Assembly: GCA_003647525.1 (NCBI GenBank)
Contig: QMMZ01000130.1
Coordinates: forward strand, 1 to 6,278
Origin: Deltaproteobacteria bacterium
GTDB lineage: Bacteria > Desulfobacterota > Desulfobacteria > Desulfobacterales > ETH-SRB1
Length of the DNA: 6,278 nucleotides
Reading direction: 5' to 3'
This document shows positions 1 to 5,949 of the stretch, one piece after another. Positions within the stretch are counted from its first letter, which is position 1. Every line of letters begins with the position of its first letter. The position numbers and the translations under genes were made by a program. The notes beneath the pieces were generated by a model that was not told the DNA's origin, ran no database searches, and worked only from the letters and a program-made list of their open reading frames with translations.

Positions 1-716
1 CGCCGAGTGATGGATCAACATGTACAGCATGTCATTCCGGCACAGCAAATCCAGTTGAAGGATGGATTACCTCTGACATACCAGCAACAGGTTATATGCC
101 AGGAGAAACATACTCAATAACAGCTACTGGATCGCATGAAGGAGTAGTTAAGTTTGGATTCGAAGTAACAGCTGAAGACAACACTGATGCAAAGACAGGG
201 ATATTTATTGTAACTAATTCAACTGAAAATAAACTTACCAATGGCAATAATGCTATAACACACCAGGCAGGGGGAACAACCCCAAGCGGAGATATGAGAA
301 CCTGGACATTTGATTGGACAGCTCCAGCTGAAAGTACTGGTGATGTTACCTTTTATGGTGCATTTAATGCAACAAATGGAAATGGCGGAACTTCAGGCGA
401 TGTAGTTTATACTTCTAACTACTCGGTAATGGAACATGCAGTTGGCGTAAACCAAATTGGACAAGAAGATTTAGAAGTTAGTTTGTATCCAAACCCTTTC
501 ACCGATTATATCCGTATATCGATGAAGGATGATAAGAAACAAGTTTCGAGTATTCAGCTCTTTAACCAGGCTGGTAGTATGGTTAAACAAATTTCCGTTG
601 CATCCAGTAGCAATGAATGGCGTTTAGATGCCAATGATTTGAATGCCGGAATGTATTTTGTTGTACTTGAAACTACTGATAATACTAAAGTGAGTAAATC
701 TATCATTAAATTATAA
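1..716 (+). CDS. Secreted Reeler-like domain protein with CxxCH motif and T9SS C-terminal sorting domain (5' truncated)
   Basis: Only the last 237 full codons are present. The frame is open to the left edge (first full codon at base 3), so the true start and signal peptide lie outside the window; the Met at base 96 is internal. Bases 21-35 encode C-T-A-C-H followed by S-G, a c-type haem-like CxxCH motif. This cysteine-histidine element precedes the beta-sandwich in many Bacteroidota Reeler-like (choice-anchor V type) proteins. The sandwich follows, with the recognisable PGETYSITATG and GFEVTAED elements, up to about fragment residue 145. From about residue 157 to the end lies a T9SS type A sorting domain (LYPNPF, then an AGMYFVVL strand and a terminal KSIIKL). 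The protein should therefore be exported across the outer membrane and attached or released. Whether CxxCH binds haem or forms a disulfide cannot be told from sequence. It is probably co-transcribed with the YceI gene 12 bp downstream. Confidence 0.85.
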   Translation, partial: PSDGSTCTACHSGTANPVEGWITSDIPATGYMPGETYSITATGSHEGVVKFGFEVTAEDNTDAKTGIFIVTNSTENKLTNGNNAITHQAGGTTPSGDMRTWTFDWTAPAESTGDVTFYGAFNATNGNGGTSGDVVYTSNYSVMEHAVGVNQIGQEDLEVSLYPNPFTDYIRISMKDDKKQVSSIQLFNQAGSMVKQISVASSSNEWRLDANDLNAGMYFVVLETTDNTKVSKSIIKL

Positions 717-728
717 AATAATATACAG

Positions 729-1280
729 ATGAAAAAATGGATAATAATTGTTTCGGTTTTGATGATAATGCTGGAAGTTAGTGCCCAGCGTTATATCACA
801 AAAAATGGACATATCAAATTCTATTCGGAAACACCGATGGAAACCATTGAAGCTGACAATCATCAAGTAAACTCAGCATTGGACGTCTCAACCGGAGATT
901 TTGTTTTTAAGGTTTTGATGAAATCCTTTGAATTTGAAAAAGCTTTGATGCAGGAACATTTCAATGAAAATTATGTAGAATCTGACAAGTTTCCCAATGC
1001 TACTTTTAAAGGCAAAGTTTTGCATGTGGCAGATTATGATTTTACCTCTGATAATACTTATGAAGTGGTGGTTGAAGGTAACTTAACCATGCATGGGGAA
1101 ACAAATAAAGTCAATGTAAAAGGAACATTTACTGTGAAAGATGAAAAGATTACCGGAACTTCTACATTTATTATTAAGCCGGAAGATTATGGCATCAAGA
1201 TTCCAAAAACAGTTGTTGACAATATTGCTGAAGAAATTGAAGTAACTGTGGATGCGAAATTAGAAGCATACAAGAAATAG
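729..1280 (+). CDS. YceI family periplasmic lipocalin-like protein
   Basis: This 183-residue protein has an N-terminal signal peptide (KK, hydrophobic run, cleavage after S-A-Q at residue 20), followed by a complete YceI domain of the usual length. Family landmarks visible are the opening strand GHIKFYSETPMETIEA (residues 27-42), the LMQEHFNENYVESDKFP segment (73-89) with ATFKG after it, LTMHGETNKV (119-128) and DYGIKIP near the C-terminus (153-159). YceI proteins form an extended lipocalin-like barrel that binds a long isoprenoid or quinone-like lipid, and several are linked to cytochrome or stress pathways; the ligand here is unknown. The start is the ATG 12 bp after the stop of the Reeler-like gene, with only an A-rich leader and no clear Shine-Dalgarno, as usual in this phylum. 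Its neighbourhood suggests a role in periplasmic redox or lipid carrier function, which is inference. Confidence 0.92.
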   Translation: MKKWIIIVSVLMIMLEVSAQRYITKNGHIKFYSETPMETIEADNHQVNSALDVSTGDFVFKVLMKSFEFEKALMQEHFNENYVESDKFPNATFKGKVLHVADYDFTSDNTYEVVVEGNLTMHGETNKVNVKGTFTVKDEKITGTSTFIIKPEDYGIKIPKTVVDNIAEEIEVTVDAKLEAYKK

Positions 1281-1321
1281 TCAATTTGTAATTGATAATG
1301 GGGGAGCAAGATCATAAAGTT

Positions 1322-1376
1322 TATAAGGGAATATGGGAAATAAAGGGTATATATTTTATTTCCCCTAACCCTTATA
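1322..1376. repeat. Composite inverted repeat / long hairpin
   Basis: Outer arms TATAAGGG (1322-1329) and CCCTTATA (1369-1376) are perfect complements. Nested inside, GGGAAATAAA (1335-1344) and TTTATTTCCC (1355-1364) form a perfect 10-bp stem with a 10-base loop, separated from the outer stem by a small internal loop. AAAGT (1316-1320) and ACTTT (1390-1394) could extend the base. There is no T-tract after the structure on either strand, so it is not a standard intrinsic terminator. It could be an mRNA stabiliser or processing site between YceI and DUF2892, or a copy of a small palindromic repeat family. The structure is seen directly; the function is unknown. Confidence 0.65.
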
Positions 1377-1413
1377 CCCCAATCTTTACACTTTACAATG
1401 AACTTATTAGAAA

Positions 1414-1421
1414 TCAATTTG
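1414..1421 (+). promoter_or_regulatory. Possible -7 promoter box for the DUF2892 gene
   Basis: TCAATTTG matches the Bacteroidota -7 consensus TAnnTTTG with one mismatch and lies about 31 bp before the ATG at 1453, a spacing like that seen for the porin gene. A TTTA sits about 18 bp upstream as a poor -33 candidate. An AATTTG/CAAATT inverted pair (1416-1421 and 1430-1435) overlaps it. The AT-rich context makes chance matches likely. Confidence 0.3.
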
Positions 1422-1452
1422 TTTAATATCAAATTAAAAATAAGAAAACGTT

Positions 1453-1662
1453 ATGAAATCAAACATGGGATCCACTGACAGGATCATCAGAATCATCATT
1501 GCCATTGTAATTGGCATTTTATATTTTACAAATGTAATTACCGGAACATTGGCAATAATTTTACTTATCGTTGGTGTTGTATTTTTATTAACCAGCTTCG
1601 TAAGTTTTTGCCCTTTGTATTTACCACTGGGGTTAAGTACAATTTGTAAAAAGAAGAACTAA
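1453..1662 (+). CDS. DUF2892 / YgaP-like two-helix inner-membrane protein
   Basis: This 69-residue protein opens with the family hallmark NMGSTDRIIRI (residues 4-14). Two hydrophobic helices follow (about 10-27 and 32-51), then a short tail with FCPLYLPLGLSTICKKK (52-68), containing Cys53 and Cys65 and ending in lysines that should stay cytoplasmic. This is the complete length expected for stand-alone DUF2892 proteins, whose domain is also found fused to the YgaP rhodanese. The molecular role of the stand-alone form is not established; links to sulfur-transfer or redox stress come from the fused relatives. It is followed 23 bp later by a strong intrinsic terminator and may be transcribed alone or with the YceI operon through the spacer hairpin. 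Confidence 0.88.
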   Translation: MKSNMGSTDRIIRIIIAIVIGILYFTNVITGTLAIILLIVGVVFLLTSFVSFCPLYLPLGLSTICKKKN

Positions 1663-1685
1663 AAACACCCATTTGGTTGTTACCT

Positions 1686-1719
1686 GGATAGTCAGATTAT
1701 TGCTGGCTATCCTTTTTTT
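1686..1719 (+). terminator. Rho-independent terminator after the DUF2892 gene
   Basis: GGATAGTCAG (1686-1695) and CTGGCTATCC (1703-1712) form a 10-bp stem with one T-G wobble and a 7-base loop, directly followed by seven T residues (1713-1719). It ends the plus-strand genes two bases before the stop of the convergent FMN-binding protein gene. On the minus strand the stem lacks a following T-tract, so termination is expected only for the plus-strand transcript. Confidence 0.92.
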
Positions 1720-1721
1720 CA

Positions 1722-2324
1722 TTAGGGGATTTTAGAAAGATTAGTTGATATTTTGATTTGTTTATTTAACGCTTGCATAATCTGTGTTTTTAGCTGAACA
1801 TCTTCTGTAATTCCATACACCGAAATAGTGGCTCCTGAAATGGCATCAACATTCTTACCAACCCGAAGGGTATCTGTCCCATCATACCCATCAAATTGCT
1901 TTAACCAGCCTTTTGCAGACACTTCATGGCCATGGGTGGCAGCATAGTTAAATACCCTTACCAAATGTACAGAAATTGCAGAATCGAATAAAATGAAATA
2001 ATCAAAATATTCAGATTCAAAATTTTCATTGGAGTCCATTGGAATTGAACAACCACCAGCACGGCAGCTGTTCACTCTTCCTATGTACATATAATAAATC
2101 TGGCTTACATTCATTTTATCAGCAACAGCAAAGTATTTTCCCTGAATATAATTTTCCTTTTTGATCGAATCAGGTATGGGTAATTCCACAATATTTGCCT
2201 GCTCTATTCCCCATAATTTTTCAATTTCTTTTGTTATTTTTTTATGCTTATAATCAATACCAGATTGGCCATTAGCACCGGTCAGCAAAAAAAATAATAA
2301 TATGGAAAATATTAATTTAGTCAT
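1722..2324 (-). CDS. Exported FMN-binding domain protein (covalent flavin attachment motif)
   Basis: This 200-residue protein has a cleavable signal peptide (hydrophobic residues 4-15, probable cleavage near A-N-G-Q at 20). Its C-terminal half is an FMN-binding domain of the NqrC/RnfG type. The decisive motif is V-D-A-I-S-G-A-T-I-S at 159-168, where Thr166 is the expected acceptor for FMN linked through phosphate by the flavin transferase ApbE. Upstream elements include YIGRVNSCRAGGC (80-92, Cys87 and Cys92) and FNYAATHGHEVSAKGWLKQF (125-144). It lacks the membrane anchor and operon partners of true NqrC or RnfG, so it is better seen as a stand-alone periplasmic electron carrier or reductase subunit. 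It starts 11 bp after the porin stop and is very likely co-transcribed with it. No ApbE gene lies in the window. Confidence 0.88.
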   Translation of the reverse strand: MTKLIFSILLFFLLTGANGQSGIDYKHKKITKEIEKLWGIEQANIVELPIPDSIKKENYIQGKYFAVADKMNVSQIYYMYIGRVNSCRAGGCSIPMDSNENFESEYFDYFILFDSAISVHLVRVFNYAATHGHEVSAKGWLKQFDGYDGTDTLRVGKNVDAISGATISVYGITEDVQLKTQIMQALNKQIKISTNLSKIP

Positions 2325-2335
2325 CGTTTTTCTAT

Positions 2336-3541
2336 TTAAAACATTACACCAAATCCGGCATTAAATACTGTAGCATATTTACTGTCAGTTTCGGATTTTA
2401 AAAACTGCATATCAGCTTTTAAAACTGCACCTTTTGCCATTCTCCAGGTTAAACCAGTGGTAATTAATGTATTGTTATATGCTTTATCAATAGTTATACC
2501 TTCCTCTACAGAGTTTTGTGTATTGTAAGATTCATATCGAACAAATGGTATTAAAGCAGTCTTGATCTTATCAAATGGCCTAAAAACATTGTAACCAACC
2601 TCAACATAATATCCTAACATTGAACTTCCCAGATTGTTTGGCTGGCCTTCTTCATTGGCTGTAAACATATTATACTGGCCTGTATTTGATAAGTTGGTAT
2701 AATAATACTGACCTCTTAACTCCAATCCCTTAATAGAATGTCGGGCATCCAATCCAACCATTGATACACCAACCACAGAAGAATCAGCTTTTGTGATGGA
2801 TTCATTTTCGTTCTTCCCGATTCCCTGATAAAGTGTTGTTTGGGTATTTCCATAGTAACCTGAGAGACCAATGTTCAAACCTCGAACGCCATAGAATTCT
2901 AATTTTCCTGAGAAATTGGGTGCACTGATGAAAGACTCAGCCCCTTTTTGTCTACCTTTTCTTAATCCATTTTTACCATCGAGCTTAGCACTTCCATCAT
3001 ATCCATTAAAACCATTCACAAGGTAAACCTGGTATTTCAAATAGGCCGGGAAAATATTTCCACTCAATCCGAAACCAATCTCCCGCCAGGTTGTTGGTGA
3101 AATGTATTTGTCAACCAAAGGTCGTTCAACTCCATTGAAGGTTGTAGGCTCGTGATATTCATTGATGACTCCCATTGGGATCAATAGCAACCCAGCCCTG
3201 AAATTGATAGACTTATTGATCTTATATTGGATAAAAGCCTGTTCCACATAAACTTCCTTTACATGTTCAAACTCAATTTCGGTTATAAACTGTGTACGAT
3301 CATTAAATTTATATCCCACAAGTAACACAACCCTATGTACATCAAGATTTCCAATATTCTTAGTGTCTGAACTCAAAGGTTGATTGTAGTGCACTTCTCC
3401 ATATCCACCCAGGGTTAACCTGCGATCGTTGGTAATCATCCTGTCAGCACTGTTTTGGAAACTGTATTGTAAACTATCTGTTTGGGCTTTTAAAATGATT
3501 GCCAGCAGTAGTAATCCTGAAATTAGTAATGTCTTTCTCAT
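2336..3541 (-). CDS. Outer-membrane porin, phosphate-selective porin O/P (OprP/OprO) family
   Basis: This 401-residue protein has a signal peptide ending in L-K-A-Q (residue 20) and a long run of alternating amphipathic beta strands ending in phenylalanine (GFGVMF), the usual outer-membrane insertion signature. Features typical of this family include LGGYGEVHYNQP (44-55), the long segment HRVVLLVGYKFND, an EIEFEHVKEVYVEQAFIQY stretch, the NFRAGLLLIPMG strand and NEYHEPTTFNGVERP just after it. The family forms trimeric 16-strand channels; despite the name, substrate selectivity cannot be predicted here. The gene is the first of a two-gene unit with the FMN-binding protein. A predicted promoter and a 27-bp dyad lie immediately upstream, which suggests specific regulation. 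The start ATG directly precedes the K-R-rich signal peptide and no alternative start fits. Confidence 0.88.
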   Translation of the reverse strand: MRKTLLISGLLLLAIILKAQTDSLQYSFQNSADRMITNDRRLTLGGYGEVHYNQPLSSDTKNIGNLDVHRVVLLVGYKFNDRTQFITEIEFEHVKEVYVEQAFIQYKINKSINFRAGLLLIPMGVINEYHEPTTFNGVERPLVDKYISPTTWREIGFGLSGNIFPAYLKYQVYLVNGFNGYDGSAKLDGKNGLRKGRQKGAESFISAPNFSGKLEFYGVRGLNIGLSGYYGNTQTTLYQGIGKNENESITKADSSVVGVSMVGLDARHSIKGLELRGQYYYTNLSNTGQYNMFTANEEGQPNNLGSSMLGYYVEVGYNVFRPFDKIKTALIPFVRYESYNTQNSVEEGITIDKAYNNTLITTGLTWRMAKGAVLKADMQFLKSETDSKYATVFNAGFGVMF

Positions 3542-3554
3542 TTGTAATTTGATT

Positions 3555-3581
3555 ATTTAATTTTGTGGTACAAAACTAAAT
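3555..3581. promoter_or_regulatory. 27-bp near-perfect dyad, candidate operator of the porin-FMN operon
   Basis: Two 12-base arms, ATTTAATTTTGT (3555-3566) and ACAAAACTAAAT (3570-3581), are complementary at 11 of 12 positions around a 3-base centre. The dyad covers the predicted -7 box and the expected transcription start of the porin gene. Only part of it would be transcribed, which favours a DNA operator over an RNA hairpin. The binding protein is unknown; the LuxR-type regulator encoded just upstream is a natural candidate by position only. Confidence 0.5.
3571..3578 (-). promoter_or_regulatory. Predicted -7 promoter box of the porin-FMN operon
   Basis: Read on the minus strand this is TAGTTTTG, a full match to the Bacteroidota -7 consensus TAnnTTTG, 29 bp before the porin ATG. 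No good -33 TTTG is found at the usual distance, which would fit a promoter needing an activator, although the -33 element is often weak. Confidence 0.5.
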
Positions 3582-3595
3582 CCACCAAATGAGTT

Positions 3596-3618
3596 AAAAA
3601 ATCCCAAGAAGTTGGGAT
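3596..3618 (-). terminator. Rho-independent terminator after the LuxR-type regulator gene
   Basis: On the minus strand, ATCCCAA-CTTC-TTGGGAT forms a perfect 7-bp stem with a 4-base loop, followed at once by a run of T residues. It begins five bases after the regulator stop codon. It insulates the hemerythrin-regulator operon from the porin operon downstream. Confidence 0.85.
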
Positions 3619-3623
3619 ATTTA

Positions 3624-4223
3624 TTAAATAAGGTCTTCCGGATTAATAGAATCGGTATCGATCAATTTATTGAGGATAGCATAAACAGTTAACCCGGAAA
3701 TAGATTTGATACCCAGCTTTTCGGTAAGGTTCTTTCGGTGAGAGATAACAGTATGGATGCTGATAAACAACTGATCAGCAATTTCCTTACTTGAGTGGCC
3801 AAGGGCAACCAACTTTAAAACATCTTTTTCACGGGTAGTCAAATCGCTGCTTTCTGCTAATTCAACAGTTTGGTGATTGGAAGTGTTTAATAATTCTGAC
3901 ACAATACTTTGAATTTTTAAGCCAGAAACCAAAAAATCAATTCTATAATCAGCTACAAAATTTTGTTCCTGTTCAGTATCACCGTCTATTCCAATAAAAT
4001 AAACATCATTATTATTTTTTAATTTAAGGAACAATTTTTCTTGAACCAGGGGTTGCGCCTCCACAAATAAGATAATTATTGAATTGGAAGTATGGGTATA
4101 AGAACTCAATTCATTCACCGATGAAAGCTGCGTAATTTCAATATTAAAATACTTCCGCAGGATCAAAGTCAATCCACACCGAACTATCTCGGAGCTATGT
4201 ACAACAAAAATAACTCTCTTCAT
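3624..4223 (-). CDS. LuxR/NarL-family transcriptional regulator with degenerate receiver domain
   Basis: This 199-residue protein has the size and layout of a NarL-type response regulator. The C-terminal LuxR helix-turn-helix (about 127-189) is intact: LTTREKDVLKLVALGHSSKEIA, then ISIHTVISHRKNLTEKLGIKS. The N-terminal region (1-112) follows the receiver fold, starting MKRVIFVVHSSEIVRCGL where active relatives have an acidic pair. The acidic pair is replaced by His9-Ser10, the phospho-acceptor Asp region reads LFVEAQP (52-58), and the conserved Lys region reads FLVSGLK. Phosphorylation by a histidine kinase is therefore unlikely, and control by protein contact or a ligand is more plausible. 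The ATG starts one base after the stop of the hemerythrin gene, implying translational coupling. No kinase gene is present in the window. The DNA-binding role is well supported; the signal and targets are unknown. Confidence 0.88.
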   Translation of the reverse strand: MKRVIFVVHSSEIVRCGLTLILRKYFNIEITQLSSVNELSSYTHTSNSIIILFVEAQPLVQEKLFLKLKNNNDVYFIGIDGDTEQEQNFVADYRIDFLVSGLKIQSIVSELLNTSNHQTVELAESSDLTTREKDVLKLVALGHSSKEIADQLFISIHTVISHRKNLTEKLGIKSISGLTVYAILNKLIDTDSINPEDLI

Positions 4224-4224
4224 C

Positions 4225-4917
4225 CTATGTTAGTTTTTTTAATTCTTTAATCTGGGAAACCAGAATATGGTCTTCAATGCGGGCATGGTCGATAATATCC
4301 TTTTCAAATTGGTAAAGTGATGAAACAAACTCATTAAAATCGTTATTGTCATAAACCGGGTCAAGGTATTTAATTAATAAATTTTTGAGGTCGCTCAATT
4401 TCATTTCCACGTTGCTATGCTCTTTTTCGAATGAAGTAGGAGCATTTTTAATGTTGCTTTTTTGATGATCCTGAACGAAATTTATTACATGAGGAAACAC
4501 ATTGTCTTCTTCATCTTTAATATGAATAATGAGCTCCTTTTTATAATTTTCAAAAAAGGATACAATCATTTTAAATTCACTGTTTGTCTCAATATTTGAT
4601 GAAACAAGCTTACTCAGTAATCTTTCAATCTTTGGCAGAAAATAAAGCAAATAATATGCATGTGTCTTTTTCAGGTAATCCACAATTAGAAGCGGTGAAA
4701 AACTCTTCAATTCTTCTTCAGGAAAATAATCCGGGTTGTTGTAGGTGTTGATCAAGGCAAGGAAAAAATCCTTATTGATGTTTTTCTCTTTACAAACCTG
4801 TTCTACCGTTTTATCTTTAAATCCTGGATGAATACCAAAACGGTTAAAAACTGGCAAAAGGTTATAATTGTTATTAATGATCCTAAATAATTTGTCGGTG
4901 CTTTGAAATAATTGCAT
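4225..4917 (-). CDS. Hemerythrin-like di-iron protein related to RIC/YtfE/ScdA
   Basis: This 230-residue cytoplasmic protein, without a signal peptide, has the two-part layout of RIC (repair of iron centres) proteins: a small N-terminal ScdA_N-like region (about 10-65) and a four-helix hemerythrin domain (about 80-227). All six expected iron ligands can be placed: His86, His132, Glu136, His167, His211 and Glu215. Their spacing is close to that of E. coli YtfE (84, 129, 133, 160, 204, 208). The N-terminal domain keeps the family pattern PVFNRFGI...TVEQVCKEKNI, but the Cys-Cys-Gly-Gly motif of canonical RIC is replaced by HPGF, leaving one cysteine (Cys42). RIC proteins respond to nitrosative or oxidative damage and react with NO. 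Loss of the cysteines and coupling to a regulator suggest sensing rather than repair, which is inference. The ATG at 4917 follows a plausible promoter. Confidence 0.88.
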   Translation of the reverse strand: MQLFQSTDKLFRIINNNYNLLPVFNRFGIHPGFKDKTVEQVCKEKNINKDFFLALINTYNNPDYFPEEELKSFSPLLIVDYLKKTHAYYLLYFLPKIERLLSKLVSSNIETNSEFKMIVSFFENYKKELIIHIKDEEDNVFPHVINFVQDHQKSNIKNAPTSFEKEHSNVEMKLSDLKNLLIKYLDPVYDNNDFNEFVSSLYQFEKDIIDHARIEDHILVSQIKELKKLT

Positions 4918-4951
4918 GGTTTGATATTAAAATTTGTTGCTAATGATGAAA

Positions 4952-4980
4952 CAAAAATTCAAGGTAAGTGTTTTAATCAA
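4952..4980 (-). promoter_or_regulatory. Predicted promoter of the hemerythrin-regulator operon
   Basis: On the minus strand TTG (4978-4980) is followed after 18 bases by AATTTTTG (4952-4959), one mismatch from the TAnnTTTG box, with spacing near that of Bacteroidota sigma-factor promoters. The ATG lies about 34 bp downstream. A TTTTGT-N13-ACAAAT inverted pair (4932-4937 and 4951-4956) overlaps the -7 box and could be a regulatory site. Confidence 0.38.
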
Positions 4981-5013
4981 TTTGGAAAAAACAGGAATAA
5001 TTCCTCCCAAATT
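4979..5013 (-). terminator. Probable terminator after the cytochrome-DUF5777 operon
   Basis: On the minus strand the palindrome AGGAATTATTCCT (plus 4993-5005) is followed by G and six T residues, about 40 bases after the DUF5777 stop. It is nested within a second pair, AATTTGG/CCAAATT (4979-4985 and 5007-5013). The inner stem is short and AT-rich, so it is weaker than the other two terminators. It might instead be a regulatory dyad upstream of the hemerythrin promoter. Confidence 0.5.
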
Positions 5014-5046
5014 CAAGAACGAAAATGATGTTATCAATAATGAAGC

Positions 5047-5949
5047 TTATTCTTCAGGCGTCTTAGGTTTAACAATGGTAAACACCCTTGAAATATTAAA
5101 TCCAAAATAAATATCGCCTTTACCCCAGCTACCTTGCGTTTCAGTAATATATCCACTTTCGAAGAACGCAGCTGCATTGGAAAAATGTAATTGGAATACA
5201 TGACCTCCTGTTTCCAGATCAAGTCCCAGGGAAAGAGGTTGGTCAAATTCGTAGGACATTTGTTCTGGTGGGGTATAATAATATTCAGCATTTATCGACA
5301 TGCGATTGGTAATTTTGTACCTGCCACCAATTCCGATGGAGAATATATCGTTTTTATCTTCTGCTGTGGGTACAAGATTTTTATGAATCAATGAAGGCAT
5401 CAATTGCAACGAAAGGTTACTATTGAATTTCCTGGCAATAAATAATTGATGTGCATATGAAAACCTTGAACTGTTATAATTTGTCCTTTCGGAAACTCCC
5501 AGATCTTCCCATTTTAATGAAGTAACTGCTGTACTAACGTAATAGGATAAAGTGAGAGGCATTTTCCGGGCACCGGAACTTTGTCTGAGTATTCTGAACT
5601 TTAAAAACCCATCATAGGTTTTTTTATATGAACTCCGTCCAAATCCGAGGCTAAGCCAATCCACAACACCATATTCTAACCCAAAGCGTATGCTTGCCTG
5701 ATCCAGTCCAAACAATTCATAAATACCTGTATTAATTCTACCAAACCGGTGTTGTATCATAAACAACAGTACACCTGGTGCCGGGTTTTCAATGGTATGG
5801 GAATTGATGATTCGGGTTGTTTTAAAAGTAGCATAAGCATAATCAACAGTTGAGGATTCGCTATCCAACATATCCATTAAATCGTCTTGTGCTTTTAATG
5901 ACCAAGTGGTCATTATAATAAAAAAAAGTATAAATATTTTTTTATACAT
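5047..5949 (-). CDS. DUF5777 family outer-membrane beta-barrel protein
   Basis: This 300-residue protein has a signal peptide (hydrophobic 5-16, cleavage after L-K-A-Q at 21). It is rich in short alternating strands, such as ASIRFGLEYGVVDWLSLGFGRSS (85-107) and RFSYAHQLFIARKFNSNLSLQLMPS (162-186). DUF5777-like landmarks are HTIENPAPGVLLFMIQHRFGRIN (51-73), the YELFGLDQA turn, and the C-terminal GGHVFQLHFSNAAAFFESGYI segment (248-268) followed by GDIYFGFNISRVF (278-290). A short charged tail (KPKTPEE) follows the last strand. The family has no proven function, but the fold indicates an outer-membrane barrel. It lies 45 bp downstream of the monohaem cytochrome gene on the same strand, so the two products probably act together at the outer membrane. 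The ATG is supported by the signal peptide immediately after it. Confidence 0.85.
   Translation of the reverse strand: MYKKIFILFFIIMTTWSLKAQDDLMDMLDSESSTVDYAYATFKTTRIINSHTIENPAPGVLLFMIQHRFGRINTGIYELFGLDQASIRFGLEYGVVDWLSLGFGRSSYKKTYDGFLKFRILRQSSGARKMPLTLSYYVSTAVTSLKWEDLGVSERTNYNSSRFSYAHQLFIARKFNSNLSLQLMPSLIHKNLVPTAEDKNDIFSIGIGGRYKITNRMSINAEYYYTPPEQMSYEFDQPLSLGLDLETGGHVFQLHFSNAAAFFESGYITETQGSWGKGDIYFGFNISRVFTIVKPKTPEE

Larger units (their letters stand above)
1281..1452. other. 172-bp intergenic spacer rich in stem-loops
   Basis: This is the longest gene-free stretch. It begins with a short dyad right after the YceI stop (TCAATT-TGT-AATTGA, 1281-1295), then holds the long composite hairpin annotated separately at 1322-1376, and ends with an AT-rich leader carrying a possible promoter for the DUF2892 gene. 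No convincing coding sequence was seen on either strand: the minus-strand open frame here mostly mirrors the end of the YceI gene. Confidence 0.6.

Noticed and set aside
96..98. ATG at 96 as the start of the Reeler-like gene
   Set aside because: The frame is open upstream to the window edge and encodes the conserved CxxCH segment, so this Met is internal.
1300..1347. Possible G-quadruplex from G-runs in the spacer
   Set aside because: Only three G-runs are close together; the fourth is 22 bases away. The G-runs are better explained as the arms of the long hairpin.
1187..1432. Minus-strand open frame of 81 codons
   Set aside because: It overlaps the end of the well-supported YceI gene antisense and its remaining part is the AT-rich hairpin spacer; the product shows no recognisable domain.
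1722..2324. Assignment of the FMN-binding protein as NqrC or RnfG
   Set aside because: It shares the S-G-A-T motif but lacks the N-terminal membrane anchor retained in those subunits and has none of their operon partners.
5034..5394. Two small open frames inside the DUF5777 gene (minus 5034-5291, plus 5191-5394)
   Set aside because: Both lie in other frames of a gene with a signal peptide and family landmarks, and neither has a recognisable product or its own promoter.
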